NCBI GenBank assembly: GCA_014084085.1
Contig: NPFB01000038.1
Span: forward strand, 45,726 to 109,725
Reading direction: 5' to 3'
Source: Hondaea fermentalgiana
Taxonomy: Eukaryota; Sar; Bigyra; Thraustochytrida; Thraustochytriidae
Length of the DNA: 64,000 nt
The notes under the pieces were generated by a model. The model saw only the letters and a program-made list of their open reading frames with translations, did no database searches and was not told the origin of the DNA. Below are positions 28,886 to 40,100 of the stretch, piece by piece. Position 1 is the first letter of the stretch. Each line of letters starts with the position of its first letter. The position numbers were made by a program, and so were the translations under genes.

Positions 28886-31477
28886 TTACTTGGCCTCGAC
28901 ATCATCAGCGCTCTTGGCTTCTTCGGATGCCGTCGCCACCTTTTCATTCCTCGAGTTGGGCTTGTCCATACGGTTTCGGGCCTCCTCCGCAAGGTGCTCG
29001 ACGAGAACGGCTTCCACGTCCTGCGTGCAGGGCTCCATGAGCTTGGCGCCAATGCAATACTGGTAGATGCCGAGAAGCTCCTCCTTGTTCACAAGCGCAT
29101 GCAAGGTGAGCCCTGCCCAAAGCGACAGAGCAAAGCGCTTGCCAAAAGTATCCAGGAAGCGCTCATTATCCTCGGGCGTGAGCCCGGCGATCACAGCGCC
29201 GCGGTTATCAGGTTCGGCAAAGTGCGCCTGAAGGCGGGGCGAGAGAGCCTTGATGGGAACACCAAAGAACCGGCTACGGACCAATTTCGCTTCCGGCGCC
29301 TCAACCTTGAACGTGGAAAAGTGAATGAGCTGAGCAAAGTCCTCGAGTGTAATCTCTACCTTGCGTGACTTGACGTAAGGAAGCACGAGCTCCAGAGCGC
29401 CTTGCGTGAAGCGGTACGCGTCTTCGGCAGACTTGCGCTTCTCCGTTCGTTTCAAGAGAAGCATGCCACCATTGACAATGTGCAGCTTTTGACGCGTGTT
29501 GCGGTGGACAATCTGGGCCGCAGACTTGGACAGAAAAGTAATGTTCTTGGGCTTGCTCTCGTTACGCTCCACAGCCTGCGCCTTGGCCAGACGGCGCCGC
29601 TTGTTCATCTTCGACCCAAGACCAGCCTCACCAGATCCCGCGCGGTAGAAAAGCTGTGAGGCGTCGCCAAAGGCCGAGTCAATATCAAAGTAGTTCACGA
29701 CCGGGTCCCAGAGAGCGTCAGGGACGCGAATCATATCGTCGTCACGCATGTTTTGCGCCTCTCGCTGCGTCGGCTCAGCATCATTCCCGCCATGAGCCGC
29801 CGCGTCGGCCTCCTTGGTCGCTTCCTTGGGCGCCTCAGCATCGTCCTCTTTGGCCGCGGCATCGGCATCCTCTTTGGCCGCGGCGTCGGCATCCTCTTTG
29901 GTCGCGACATCGGCATCCTCTTTGGCCGGAGCCTCGACCTCGGCGCTCGGACCTTCAGGCGCGGCAGCAGCTGCTCCATTCGTCTGGCTCTCGTGCATGG
30001 GCTTGACCTTGCGGAGGACCGCAACAAAGAAGCCGCCCGTATCCTGGTCGTTCGGCATGATGCGCATGCAGCGGTCCAGATGAAATGCAGCCGCTTCCTC
30101 TTCCGTTGGAGGCCAGCATGACTTCACCGCCGCAGGGACGTCCTTCGAGGGCGGGTGGTCCTTTGCATACGCCTCGTATTCCTCAAAGGTTGCAAACTGG
30201 CGAATGCCGAGATTCTCTGGCGCGCCCTCGACGTCATCACCCGGCTTAATCTCATCAGGTGCAGGGATGTTGCGTTTTGCAGTCTTTGTGGCGTCAATCT
30301 CGGGAATCGCAACCTTCCAGGTCGACTTGCCCGCGCGCCGGACGAGATCCGGAAGCTGGCCCGTAGTGTCGACAAGTTCGACTGCGCCGTTCGCACCGCG
30401 CAAGATCTCGGCGACCACGGCCTCATCCTCCATCGGGTTAATGCTGCAGGTAGAGTAGACCATAAGGCCCCCAACCCGAAGCACCTTGAGGCCACGTCGC
30501 GCAATCATGAGCTGCAACGGGTGCAGGACAAGCCCGCTGGCCGGCGACCACGTCCGCCAAATGTCCGGCGACTTGCGCATCGTGCCGTCCCCGCTGCAGG
30601 GAACATCCGCCAGGACACGGTCGAAGAATCCTTCACCGTTCTCGGCGCGGTAAGCCTTGATCTGCGCGCGATCGTGGTTGCAGATGATGCCCTCCACCGA
30701 GGGAAAAGTCTGCGCGTTGTGGCACGTGACAATCAGGTTCGGACTGTTCATGGCACGCATACGGTTCATGAGCATGTGCGTGCGATTGGCCGCTGCGTCA
30801 TTGGCAATGACCACGCCTGACGGCGGCGCAAAGTTACGGCTACGATCCTCCTTGTGCAGCGCTTCGAGGAGCTGTGCCGTCTTGGAACCCGGCGCAGCGC
30901 ACATGTCAAGGACATTGTGCTCTGGCTTCACGTCCAGGAATTCGGGCGGAATCATCGATGCCTCTTCTTGACGCATGATATTTCCGGTGTCCTCCTCGGC
31001 AATGAGAAACTCCTTGAGTTTCGCCAGCGACTTGATCTTGCGCATTGTCCGGCGATCCACGCCAAAGCGCCACGCGTTCTGGTTCGGGTACCACGGAAGC
31101 GCCAGGGGCGGAAGCACGCGCTCCACATTAGCCATTTTTTGCTCCTCCTCGCTCACCTCCATGGGCAGACCCTCAGAGAGCTCCGTGCGGATCTTCTCGC
31201 GCAGCTGCTTCACGTACGGGCTCGAGCCGTCGAGCCGGATCGTGATCGGCAGCACCTCGTTCATCTTGGAATAAAACGCCTTTTCGTCCTCCTCGTCTTT
31301 GAAGACGCCTTGCGCCTCGTAGTACGCCTTGTGCACGCGGTTCGTCGTCACCTTCACCTGCCACACCTTGGGCCTCCTGTCGCGGGTGTCGCCGCCCTCG
31401 TCCTCGCCGCCGCGGTTTCCGCCAGCTCCGCCGCCAGAGCGCCGGGCGCGGCGTTTGCCCTTGAGATGTCTGCCCAT
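28886..31477 (-). CDS. NSUN2: tRNA/RNA cytosine-C5 methyltransferase NSUN2 (Trm4)
   Basis: 863 residues. The SAM-dependent RNA m5C methyltransferase core is complete: SAM-binding LDMCAAPGSKTAQLLEAL near residue 180, motif IV DVPCSGDGT with one catalytic Cys near 294, and motif VI STCSIN with the second Cys near 344. NSUN2/Trm4 methylates cytosines of tRNAs, mainly in the nucleus/nucleolus. The N-terminus MGRHLKGKRRARR is strongly basic, like a nucleolar signal. A linker at about residues 515-565 consists of near-identical 8-residue KEDADAAA repeats (24-bp tandem units in the DNA), an unusual insertion. The conserved C-terminal NSUN2 region follows (about 600-850). The ATG at 31477 was chosen; the frame upstream has only non-ATG codons. 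Confidence 0.93.
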   Translation of the reverse strand: MGRHLKGKRRARRSGGGAGGNRGGEDEGGDTRDRRPKVWQVKVTTNRVHKAYYEAQGVFKDEEDEKAFYSKMNEVLPITIRLDGSSPYVKQLREKIRTELSEGLPMEVSEEEQKMANVERVLPPLALPWYPNQNAWRFGVDRRTMRKIKSLAKLKEFLIAEEDTGNIMRQEEASMIPPEFLDVKPEHNVLDMCAAPGSKTAQLLEALHKEDRSRNFAPPSGVVIANDAAANRTHMLMNRMRAMNSPNLIVTCHNAQTFPSVEGIICNHDRAQIKAYRAENGEGFFDRVLADVPCSGDGTMRKSPDIWRTWSPASGLVLHPLQLMIARRGLKVLRVGGLMVYSTCSINPMEDEAVVAEILRGANGAVELVDTTGQLPDLVRRAGKSTWKVAIPEIDATKTAKRNIPAPDEIKPGDDVEGAPENLGIRQFATFEEYEAYAKDHPPSKDVPAAVKSCWPPTEEEAAAFHLDRCMRIMPNDQDTGGFFVAVLRKVKPMHESQTNGAAAAAPEGPSAEVEAPAKEDADVATKEDADAAAKEDADAAAKEDDAEAPKEATKEADAAAHGGNDAEPTQREAQNMRDDDMIRVPDALWDPVVNYFDIDSAFGDASQLFYRAGSGEAGLGSKMNKRRRLAKAQAVERNESKPKNITFLSKSAAQIVHRNTRQKLHIVNGGMLLLKRTEKRKSAEDAYRFTQGALELVLPYVKSRKVEITLEDFAQLIHFSTFKVEAPEAKLVRSRFFGVPIKALSPRLQAHFAEPDNRGAVIAGLTPEDNERFLDTFGKRFALSLWAGLTLHALVNKEELLGIYQYCIGAKLMEPCTQDVEAVLVEHLAEEARNRMDKPNSRNEKVATASEEAKSADDVEAK

Positions 31478-32345
31478 CTTCTCGCCGCCCTCCGCCGTCC
31501 TCGTGCCCTCCACGCGCGCGCAAGACCGTCGCGCAGCGAGCTCTTCGATCTCGGTATGGCCGCTCCCGCCGTGGCCCTTGGTTTTGTCGCACTTGGGCCG
31601 CGCATTCTCCGCTTGTGGGCGCGATTTGCAAATGCGGAATTCGCGCCATTCTTCACTTTAGGAAATGTAGACCATTGGAGATCGCCAGGAATGGAGAGCA
31701 CGAGCGTGGAGAATGTGACGCCAGATTCGCTTGTCCTTGCTTTAGGCCTAGAGAAAAGGGATCGAATGCAGTAGGCCCTGTCATGTATCCTGAAGGAAAT
31801 GGAGCTTATGGAATGAAACATCTTGGGAATGAGCGAAGGGAAATCACACAGCAAAACAATGTAGTTATTATACAAGGTTGATGTCTGAGGCCAAGATGAA
31901 ATGCGAGACATGCACAGCCCTGCATGGTACAGGTTACTAGCACACCTGGGATAAGAAGCTGGCGACACATGTGCCAATTTCCACCATCGAGATAAGCTAA
32001 CGCTGGTTTGTTAGTTTCCAGTGTTGGTCTAAAGAAAGTGAGTTATAGACGCAAAAAATCACTTGTACCGACGATACGTTACTTTCGGCGACGCGCGCAA
32101 GTGCAACAAACCCGAGGCCGCAGAGCGCCAAGAAAGCTTGGCCGCCGCGCAGTCTCCTGGCCCAAGCGATCCGCGCGCCACTCGCGACGCGCAGAAGCTG
32201 TAGAATCCCCAGCGCGATCTGCCGCGTCTTTGCTCGCTGTCCGCACGAGGTCTCCCGAGCCGCGCGTGGCCCGGGAGAGAGTATTTTGGGGGCATCGCGA
32301 CCCGCGACGACGACGACGACGACTTCGACGCCAGCAAGAGCGACC
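31478..32345. promoter_or_regulatory. Divergent spacer NSUN2 / EIF2B4
   Basis: 868 bp between start codons on opposite strands. No domain-bearing frame; it must contain both promoters of two housekeeping RNA/translation genes. Confidence 0.5.
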
Positions 32346-33764
32346 ATGAGCGCCGAGGCAAGTGCCGCAGGTGCTGCGGACGCGGCGCAGGAGCAGGGCA
32401 TGACAGAGGAGCAGCTCCGCAAGGCCGAGAAGGAACGGCGAAGGCGCGAGTTTGAGGCCAAGAACAAAGATAAGCTCACGAGCAAGCCCAAGCTGTCCAA
32501 GAAGGAACGCCGCGAGAAGCAGGAGCGCGAAAAGGCCGCCAAACAGCAGGCCGCCACAGCTGGAAAAGGCAAAGCCGGTGGCGCAGGAAAGAATGCAGGA
32601 CCGGTGTCCTCGCAGAGCCGGCCTCCGGTGCCACGGCCCAACGCCAGCGACGTAGGCAAAGCTGACGTGGGCGCCAACCCCCAAAAGCTGTCGAGCGCCT
32701 TTGCGCACTTGGCCCCCTTCAGGGCGGAGACGAACTCGGCCACGATGGGCCTCGACCTTGGCGAGCACAACAATGTGCACCCCGCGGTGATCGCGGTGGG
32801 GCTCAAGTTTGCCAATGGCGAGCTCCGTGGTGCCAATACGCGCATGGCCTCGATGATGCAGGCCTTCAAGGAGACCATTGCCGATTACGAGCGCCCCGAG
32901 AATGCAAGTGTGGCGCGCGACCTGACGGGCAGGCTCGACCCCATGATCCAATTTCTTAACAAGTGCCGACCCCCGAGCATCAGCATGAACAACGCCATCA
33001 AGCACCTTTTGAACGGCGTGAGCACACTGCCGCCAGAATTGTCTGAAAGCGAGGCCAAAGAGCAGCTTCTTGGCCTCATTGACTCATACGTGCATACCAA
33101 TGTAACGCTTGCCCAGGAGGAGCTCGTTCGCGTGGGCCTAACAAAGATCTCCAAGGGCGACGTTGTGCTCACATTCTCGCAGACTGGCGCCGTTGAAAAG
33201 CTCCTTCTTGCTGCGCATGAGCGCGGTACACCCTTTGAGGTTGTCGTTGTGAGCTGCCGCCCAGAGCATGACGGAGAGGATCTTGTCAAACGCCTGGCCA
33301 GTGCAGGAATTTCATGCGTCTTTATTGAACTTTCATCTCTCTCGTACATGATGGGATCCGTTACCAAGGTGATCTTGGGGGCGGCAGCCATGCTTTCCAA
33401 TGGAACCCTTCTTGGCCCTGCTGGTACTGCTCTCGTGGCAATGATGGCAAAGAGTATGCACAAGCCGGTGCTGGTTTGCTGCGAGTCGCACAAGTTTTCC
33501 GAGCGTGTCCAGCTCGACAGCATCACGCACAACGAGCTCGGAAACCCCGACGCTCTTGTTCTCGCAGACGATTGGGATGGTGTCGAGGGCCGGCCGAGCA
33601 ACCTGGCCGGCTGGCATGAGGACCCGAACCTCGAGCTCTTAAATCTGCGCTACGATCTTACGCCTCAGGCCCACATTTCCGCCCTCATCACAGAGTTCGG
33701 TCTCGTCCCCGTAACCTCCGTGCCAGTCATTGTTCGTGAGAAGGAAGAGGTGGTGGTTCCCTGA
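32346..33764 (+). CDS. EIF2B4: Translation initiation factor eIF2B, delta subunit
   Basis: 472 residues. The first 110 are a Lys/Glu-rich, disordered tail (EKERRRREFEAKNKDKL, KKERREKQEREK) as in eIF2B-delta of other eukaryotes. Residues about 120-472 form the eIF2B alpha/beta/delta fold, with LTFSQTGAVEKLLLAA, LGAAAMLSNGTLLGPAGTAL, PVLVCCESHKFSERVQLDS, the diagnostic NLRYDLTP and TEFGLVPVTSVPVIVR. eIF2B is the GDP/GTP exchange factor for eIF2 and is the target of eIF2-alpha phosphorylation in stress control; delta is a regulatory subunit in the cytoplasmic decamer. The ATG at 32346 sits in GACCATGAG context. No introns. Confidence 0.95.
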   Translation: MSAEASAAGAADAAQEQGMTEEQLRKAEKERRRREFEAKNKDKLTSKPKLSKKERREKQEREKAAKQQAATAGKGKAGGAGKNAGPVSSQSRPPVPRPNASDVGKADVGANPQKLSSAFAHLAPFRAETNSATMGLDLGEHNNVHPAVIAVGLKFANGELRGANTRMASMMQAFKETIADYERPENASVARDLTGRLDPMIQFLNKCRPPSISMNNAIKHLLNGVSTLPPELSESEAKEQLLGLIDSYVHTNVTLAQEELVRVGLTKISKGDVVLTFSQTGAVEKLLLAAHERGTPFEVVVVSCRPEHDGEDLVKRLASAGISCVFIELSSLSYMMGSVTKVILGAAAMLSNGTLLGPAGTALVAMMAKSMHKPVLVCCESHKFSERVQLDSITHNELGNPDALVLADDWDGVEGRPSNLAGWHEDPNLELLNLRYDLTPQAHISALITEFGLVPVTSVPVIVREKEEVVVP

Positions 33765-34101
33765 TATTTTTTTTTCCCCGTCTCGATTCTTCTCTGTCAT
33801 CAAGATTTTATGCTTTTGCTTTTTTGTCTTGTCTTTATTCTTTTCAAGTGATCTTTGGTATGGCCTACAACTCATTCTCTTCTTCCGCAGGAACTTCCCA
33901 CACTTACATCTTGACGGTCTAGGCCTGTCTCGAAACGTAAAAGAGGAAGATAAAATCGATATAACATAGCTCACGCTAGGCGCTGGGCTACATAAAATAA
34001 ACGTTGGGCAAGAGCAACTTCGACCTGAGGATGCAAGTCTTCATTTTGTTTCGTTTCGTTTCGTTTCATGACAACCCATGCACGCGACCTTGATACGCTG
34101 T
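33765..34101. other. Convergent 3' spacer with (GTTTC)n
   Basis: 337 bp between converging genes, T-rich after the eIF2B-delta stop, with a GTTTC pentanucleotide run at about 34047-34068. No gene. Confidence 0.6.
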
Positions 34102-37100
34102 TTACGCTTCCATTGATGAAGACGCTGGTTCAACGTTTGCTGACTCAGATGGGTTGTTGCTGTTGGCCACGTTAGAGGCTGCAGTCGCTGGTATGTTACT
34201 CGCAGAGCCATCGGCTCCACTTGGAGCGCTACTTTGTACGAACGTGCTTGCGCCATCCGTGCTCGGTGTGGGACCGACACCTGCGGTTGTGGCATCCTTT
34301 ACCTTTTGATTTGGTGCATCAGCTGATACAGACTCTTGCTTCGTTGCCTGCGTGGACTCTGGCGTTATTCCCTGCGCTCGTTCATACTTGATCTTTGGCA
34401 CCTCGTATGGTACCCCCTTTGCTTCGCAGCAAGTAGGGCACTGGAAATAAGCGTACGCTTCCTCTGGTGTTGAAACGTCAACTTCGCAGCACTTTGCATG
34501 CAACCACTTTTGACACGAGTCGCAGAACACCATGAGCGTACCCAGATTGAGCCCCTGGCAAAAGCAGTAGCGGTTTGCCTCGTCCATGACCGCCGAGGAG
34601 ACCGCCAATTCTTCGGGCAAGTCCACAGGTATATGCTGAGCTGCAGAAGCGATATTCTCAAGCTCCTTGAGAAGGTCCTCCTGAGACATTCGACCCACTG
34701 GAGTATGAAGAGCTGCATTTGCACGCGACGACCAGAGCTGCGCTCGACGGTGGACGCCCGACACAAACTTGAAAAACTCGTGCTGACCAGCATCCACTGC
34801 GCTCGCCGCCGCGCTACGGATCTTGTCATAGTCTTCGAGTTCTGCGCGACGACCACGCAATCGTCTCACAGAATCCCCAGACCACAGGCGAAATTGGAGC
34901 GCCATCTTGACGTGCGCAACGTCCGCGCACCGCTTGGCGCCTGCGGGCCCGTCTTCAAGTCCCGCAAGAGCAGTTTTCATCGATGCATCGTATGGACCTT
35001 CGCCAGCCGACACGACGTGGTCCACCAGCGGCGCGGCCTGTTCCATCCAGAGGGCGAGCGCACGCAAAGCTTCCGTCGCAGGTCCGGTATCCTTGGCCCC
35101 GGAGCCGCCATCGTCTGCCATGCGGGCCATTCGCGCATTCCATGATACGCGCACGCGGGCAATGGCTGCGCGCGCCAGCCCAAGCTGTGCGAGTGAGGTA
35201 CGGTTTACCGAGCACAATGGACAACAAAAGCGCGCGCAGCGTTTGGCATGCGTTGGCGAAATATTGACGCAGCCAATGTGAAACCATTCGTCGCAGTAGG
35301 AGCACGCCAGCATCTCGTTCGTGTACCCGCGACGACACAAACAGTATTGCCGCGTGGCCTCCTTGAGAACGCGCGTGTGCTCGCTCAAGTCAACAGGAAT
35401 CGCCTCGCTTTGATCAAGAAGCTCCACGAGGTGGTCCACGCTCGCCGTGCCGGACTCAATGCCGGATCGTTTGAGAGACTTGAGCCAAGCTGTGGCACGC
35501 CGCAGCGCGGATCGAAGTTCCTTCACCTCGGCAAAGTTCACCTTGAGTTTTGCGCCTTCAGCTGCGAGCCGCTCGATCTCATCTGCTTTACCGAGCCCGG
35601 TACGCTCAGGTGAAAGTCGTTCGTGCGTCGTCTTGGCCCACAAGACAAGCTTGCCCAGTTCACTGCGTACCTCTGCTTCCACAGGCGAGGTCGGGAAAAG
35701 TGAACGTTCTAATTTCTCTGCGACGAGCACACGCAGCGCTAAAAAGCCGGCAGCCGACTTGGCCTGCCCCAGTCGTTTCTGTGTGACCTGATTCCACGCA
35801 CAAATGTTTCGACCCACGCGCTGCAACCGCTTTGTACCGCGCGCGATGCAGCCGCTGAACGAATACGGCTTGAGATGATGGGCCTCTGCATCAATTCGGA
35901 CCTCTTTGAGTCGCACACCATCAGCGACGAGGGCGCGCACAGTATCCATATCGGCCTCAGTGGTTCCCCGAAGGGCCTTGCCCGCTTTTTCGAGAAAGTC
36001 ACCAGCCTCTGCGAGCCAGCGCGCCTTTTGTACAGCAGGTTCACGCTCTGCCACCTGGGCAACAGGCTCGTTCTCGAGACCATCGCACAGCTTGCGAGCG
36101 TCAGCCGCCATGGTCGCAAAATCATCGGGAAGCATCTTAAAGGAGGTATCGCTGCCATCGCTGCTGCCGTCTGTGTTCTCATTTGTTGTTTTGCCTTCTT
36201 CGGGTGTTGGGACTGCAAAGAGCTGCATTGCATCTTGCGAGGTCATTGGATCCATCGAGCCGAGCTCGGGGAACTTGGACGCAACCATGGCATCAAGACC
36301 GGCCTCAAAATTGGCCCAATTGACGGCCTCTTCCTGGCGTGGCACCAGCCCGAGCTCAGCGTCGCGCTCCAGTTGCTCTTGCGCCCGTGCTGCAGCAACG
36401 GCGGCAGCGCTCCCGGGCTTGGCCGAACCCGCACTCGAGGCTCGTTTTTTCACCGTTTCCCGTTTCGTACGTCCGAGCAATGAGTCCATTCCAAGAGCCA
36501 TCTTCACAGCCGCCATCTCGCTTCTGCCCAAAGTATCATCTTGTGCCGATTCCGCGTCCTCCATGGTCTCATCGTCTCCATTGCTATCTGCATGCGCTGC
36601 GGTCCACGAGACCGACGCCTCGGCGAGTTTCGCCTCGTACGCGGACATGAGATTGGAAGCAGACTGCTTCCATTCGTTGATCTTGTCCAAGGTCCCCTCG
36701 AGATCGCTTGTCAGCTCGCTCACGTCTACATAGAGTGACGGCGCCTCCTCCAACAATTGTTTGATTGACTCAAGCGAGAGCTCTTCTGCTTCCGACTTGG
36801 GCAAGGCGGCCACGCCTTCCCACTCTGTGCGGTGTGGCGTGAGCGCCAGGGCCTTTGCAATCCAAGCGATGCCACCCTCAAACGCCTGCCGGAGCAGAAC
36901 CTCCTCCACTGTCGCCACGCTGACCATGAGGCACTTGTCCAAGGTAAGCTTAATGTCTGAAAGCGAAGGCTTCTTGCTCTTGGCGACCTCTGTCTTGGAC
37001 GTATCGGGCGCAGCGTCAGTGCCGTTCTCGAGCGCCGCAGCTGCTGGAGCCACGGCTGCATCCGACGCAACGGCCTTGGCAGCGTCCAGCGTCGTATTGT

Positions 37101-40100
37101 CTTGAGCACTGGAGGCAAGAGTATCAGTCTGCGTCTCCGTGGCAGCAGATTCGTTGGAAACGTCCATGGGCTCTGCTGTGCTCAACGATTTCGTTGGGGT
37201 TGCGTCTTTGTCTTTGGCCTCTGCTACGTTGGAGGCCGGGAGCGGGACAACATTCTCGGCATCACCTTCTGAGCAAAGGACCTTGAGATTGTCCTTGACG
37301 CCGCAACTAGAAATGAAAGCGCGAAGACTGGCCTTGGTGACTTCGAGGTCCCCGCGCAAGGTAATGAGATCTTGAAGGGGCAAAGACAAATCCACTGGCA
37401 TTTCCGCGCCATCCTTGTAAAAATTGGCAAACATGGAAAACGTGACGCGCTCGTAGGCAGCAAAAGGACCTTGCAGCTTGGTCTTTTGGTTGCCAAACTT
37501 TTTGTAATTTCGTTTGCGCTTCTTGGGCTTGACCTTTTCCTCGCCGCCAAAATCCTCCTCACGCACAACACGGCACAGAAAGTGGGCGCGCTGGACCCAA
37601 TCAACGGCATTGTTTACAATATTGCGCGCCAGGTTCTCGCACTTGCCAGCATCGAGACTTTTGGGCTGGCCGCCGACCTGGAGCGTCTTGCGTAGCTTTG
37701 AGAGCTTGTTGACGAGTTTGGTAAGGTTCCTCAAGGACACGGTCTGAGAGTCGATGGCGGCTCGAATCTGCTCGCACACCTGCTTGCTCTCAACCTGAGC
37801 CAAGAGAAAATCGGTCTCGGGCATGATGACTGGAACTTGGTCAGATTCGGCAATGAGACTGTTTAGCGTTTCGGCGTCAACTGCATCGACATCCTCGAGG
37901 GCAGCCCTGGCGCGAGCTTTCCAAGCGTCGGCCTCATCGACGATGCGCTGCATATCGTCAACATCATCCTGTTTGATGCCAATCGAAATGGCCTCGTTCT
38001 TGAGAGCACGCAGTGTTTCGAGCTCCATCTTGTCCATGTCCTGAGCGCCGCGGGTGGTTTTTCCTGCGCGAGGCACAGCGTTACGAACCTTGGCGATGCA
38101 TTCTTGGGCGCGGCGCAGCTGAGCGTCAAGGCGCTCGCGCTCGGCAGTCAAATCCACCGGGAGCACCTCGGCCTGTTTGACAAGTTTGAGAAGGAGCTTG
38201 ACATCCACGTTTTCGCCATTGCTGGCGTCCTCGCACCGCTTGAGCCAAGCGTCGGCTTCGTCAACATAGTATTTCAGGAGACGCTGTGTGGGAAAGCTCA
38301 CGCGGCAAGCTTCTGCCTCTTGCAATTTGGCACGAAGTGTCGCAAGGGGCTGTGATTCCCAACGTTTCGTGGCGACCCGTTTCGACTTGGACGGCATGAC
38401 GAGTTGTTTACGCCAATATCGGTTTGCAGGAATGATGTCAAGAATCTCTTCCGCGAGCCTCTCGATATGCGTGACGCGTTTTTGAGCGTCTTCAATCCCC
38501 GGAAGGTCAAGCGGGAGCTCTTGCGCGCGGCGGAGAACAAGACGCAGTTCATTGAGCGACGGGGGCGGCGTGACATCGGTCTTCATGACGCGTGTAAAGT
38601 CTTCTTGCAGCGAGACGCACGAGGCGTATACGCTCTTGAGACAGTCGAGTTCGGCGAGGCGGACCCCTGATGGCACCGAGCTGACAAATTCTTGGAGCTC
38701 TTGGAGCGTCCAGTGGCCGTCCGGCTTTGTCAAAGAAACGGCGTCGTGCGCGTTGGCGATCCAGTCGTCAACTTCTTTGAGTTTTTTCTCAACTTGTGCG
38801 GCCACTTCGCTGGCGCTCGCGACAGCTTTGGCATCGTTGGAATCAGCGCGGACGAAAGCATACTCTTGAAGGAGCTGCAGGAGCTTTCGTCGTGTTGGGG
38901 TTCCAGGCTGCCGGCCCGCAAGCGCGGATCGCGCGCTTGTGACCCAGTTTTTGAGACCCTTGGCGCCCGAATTCGCACCATTGCTATTGGCGCTCGCTGT
39001 CGACGCCGCAGAAGCGGCCCGGCGTACCCTTGTTGTGCCGCTCGTCTCTGCGGGCGAGGCAGTCCCGGCGCCATCGTCCGCACCTGAGGAGGCGGCATCC
39101 CAGGCAAAGGTTGGCGTACTTTTGCCTTGGCGGGGCGTGCGCACCGTGCCAGGTCCGGGGAGGCCAAGTCTTGCTTTGCGTTCAATTGAAGCGCTGTCTG
39201 TACCGGCGCCATGCGCTGCAAGGAGCATGAATTTCGCGCGTTTGATATCGTACTCGCAGCGGTGCAAGAACTCGAGAGCTTGCTCGTCGGACTCGGCGGG
39301 CCGCAGCTCGAGATCGTTGGGCAAGGGCGGCTCGGCCACGGCGCCTGTAAGCCCCTGGTCAGAAGCTTTATCGGTATCTTCCACGTCGTCGGGCTCTTCA
39401 GCGACTAGATCGGCGCCATTGGCCCCGTTACCCGCGCTGTTCGGGCCGCCTGCGGAGGCGCTCGATTCGAGTGAAGCTGCTGTCGGAACTTTCTTCAGAC
39501 GCTTCGTTTTAGGGCGCGTCCAAAAGTGTGATCCGGTGACAGGTTTCTCGCGCGTGAGTTGGCGACAAAAGAAGAGATACTCATCGATTGCGCGTGATGA
39601 AATGGCGGGATTCTTGCGCCCTCGCCAGACGACATTCTCATCAATTTGAAGCTGCATATGCCGCATGGGAAGCTCGTCGAGAGTAACAAAGGTGCCCTCT
39701 GCGGGCGAGAGAAGCTCCTTGCGGTCGCGCAATTCAGGCAGTGGAGCTTGGTATGCATCCATTTCGTACCGAGGATGACGAATAGGGTAGCTTTCGCCAG
39801 GGCGATCAACTTCCATTTCGTCCTCGTCGCCTTCTGCGAGACTAGCATGCCCGCCAACGCCAAGCATAGGGCTTGCCTTCACTTGCGATCCACCAAGTCT
39901 TGGTCGAAGTGTAGCCCGCTTGGCAACGTTTGCAGAGTCGACGCTGTTTCGTCGCCGTTTGCGGGTTGATGAACCTGGCGAGGCTGCTGTGATGACAGGG
40001 GTTCCGTTTTTGCTATTGGCGCCAAGTTGCGGTCGCGGGGGATCGGTTTCCACCGTGAGAGTTGCCTCTTTGTCTTTGTCGGTCTTGTTGGCTTGGCCAT

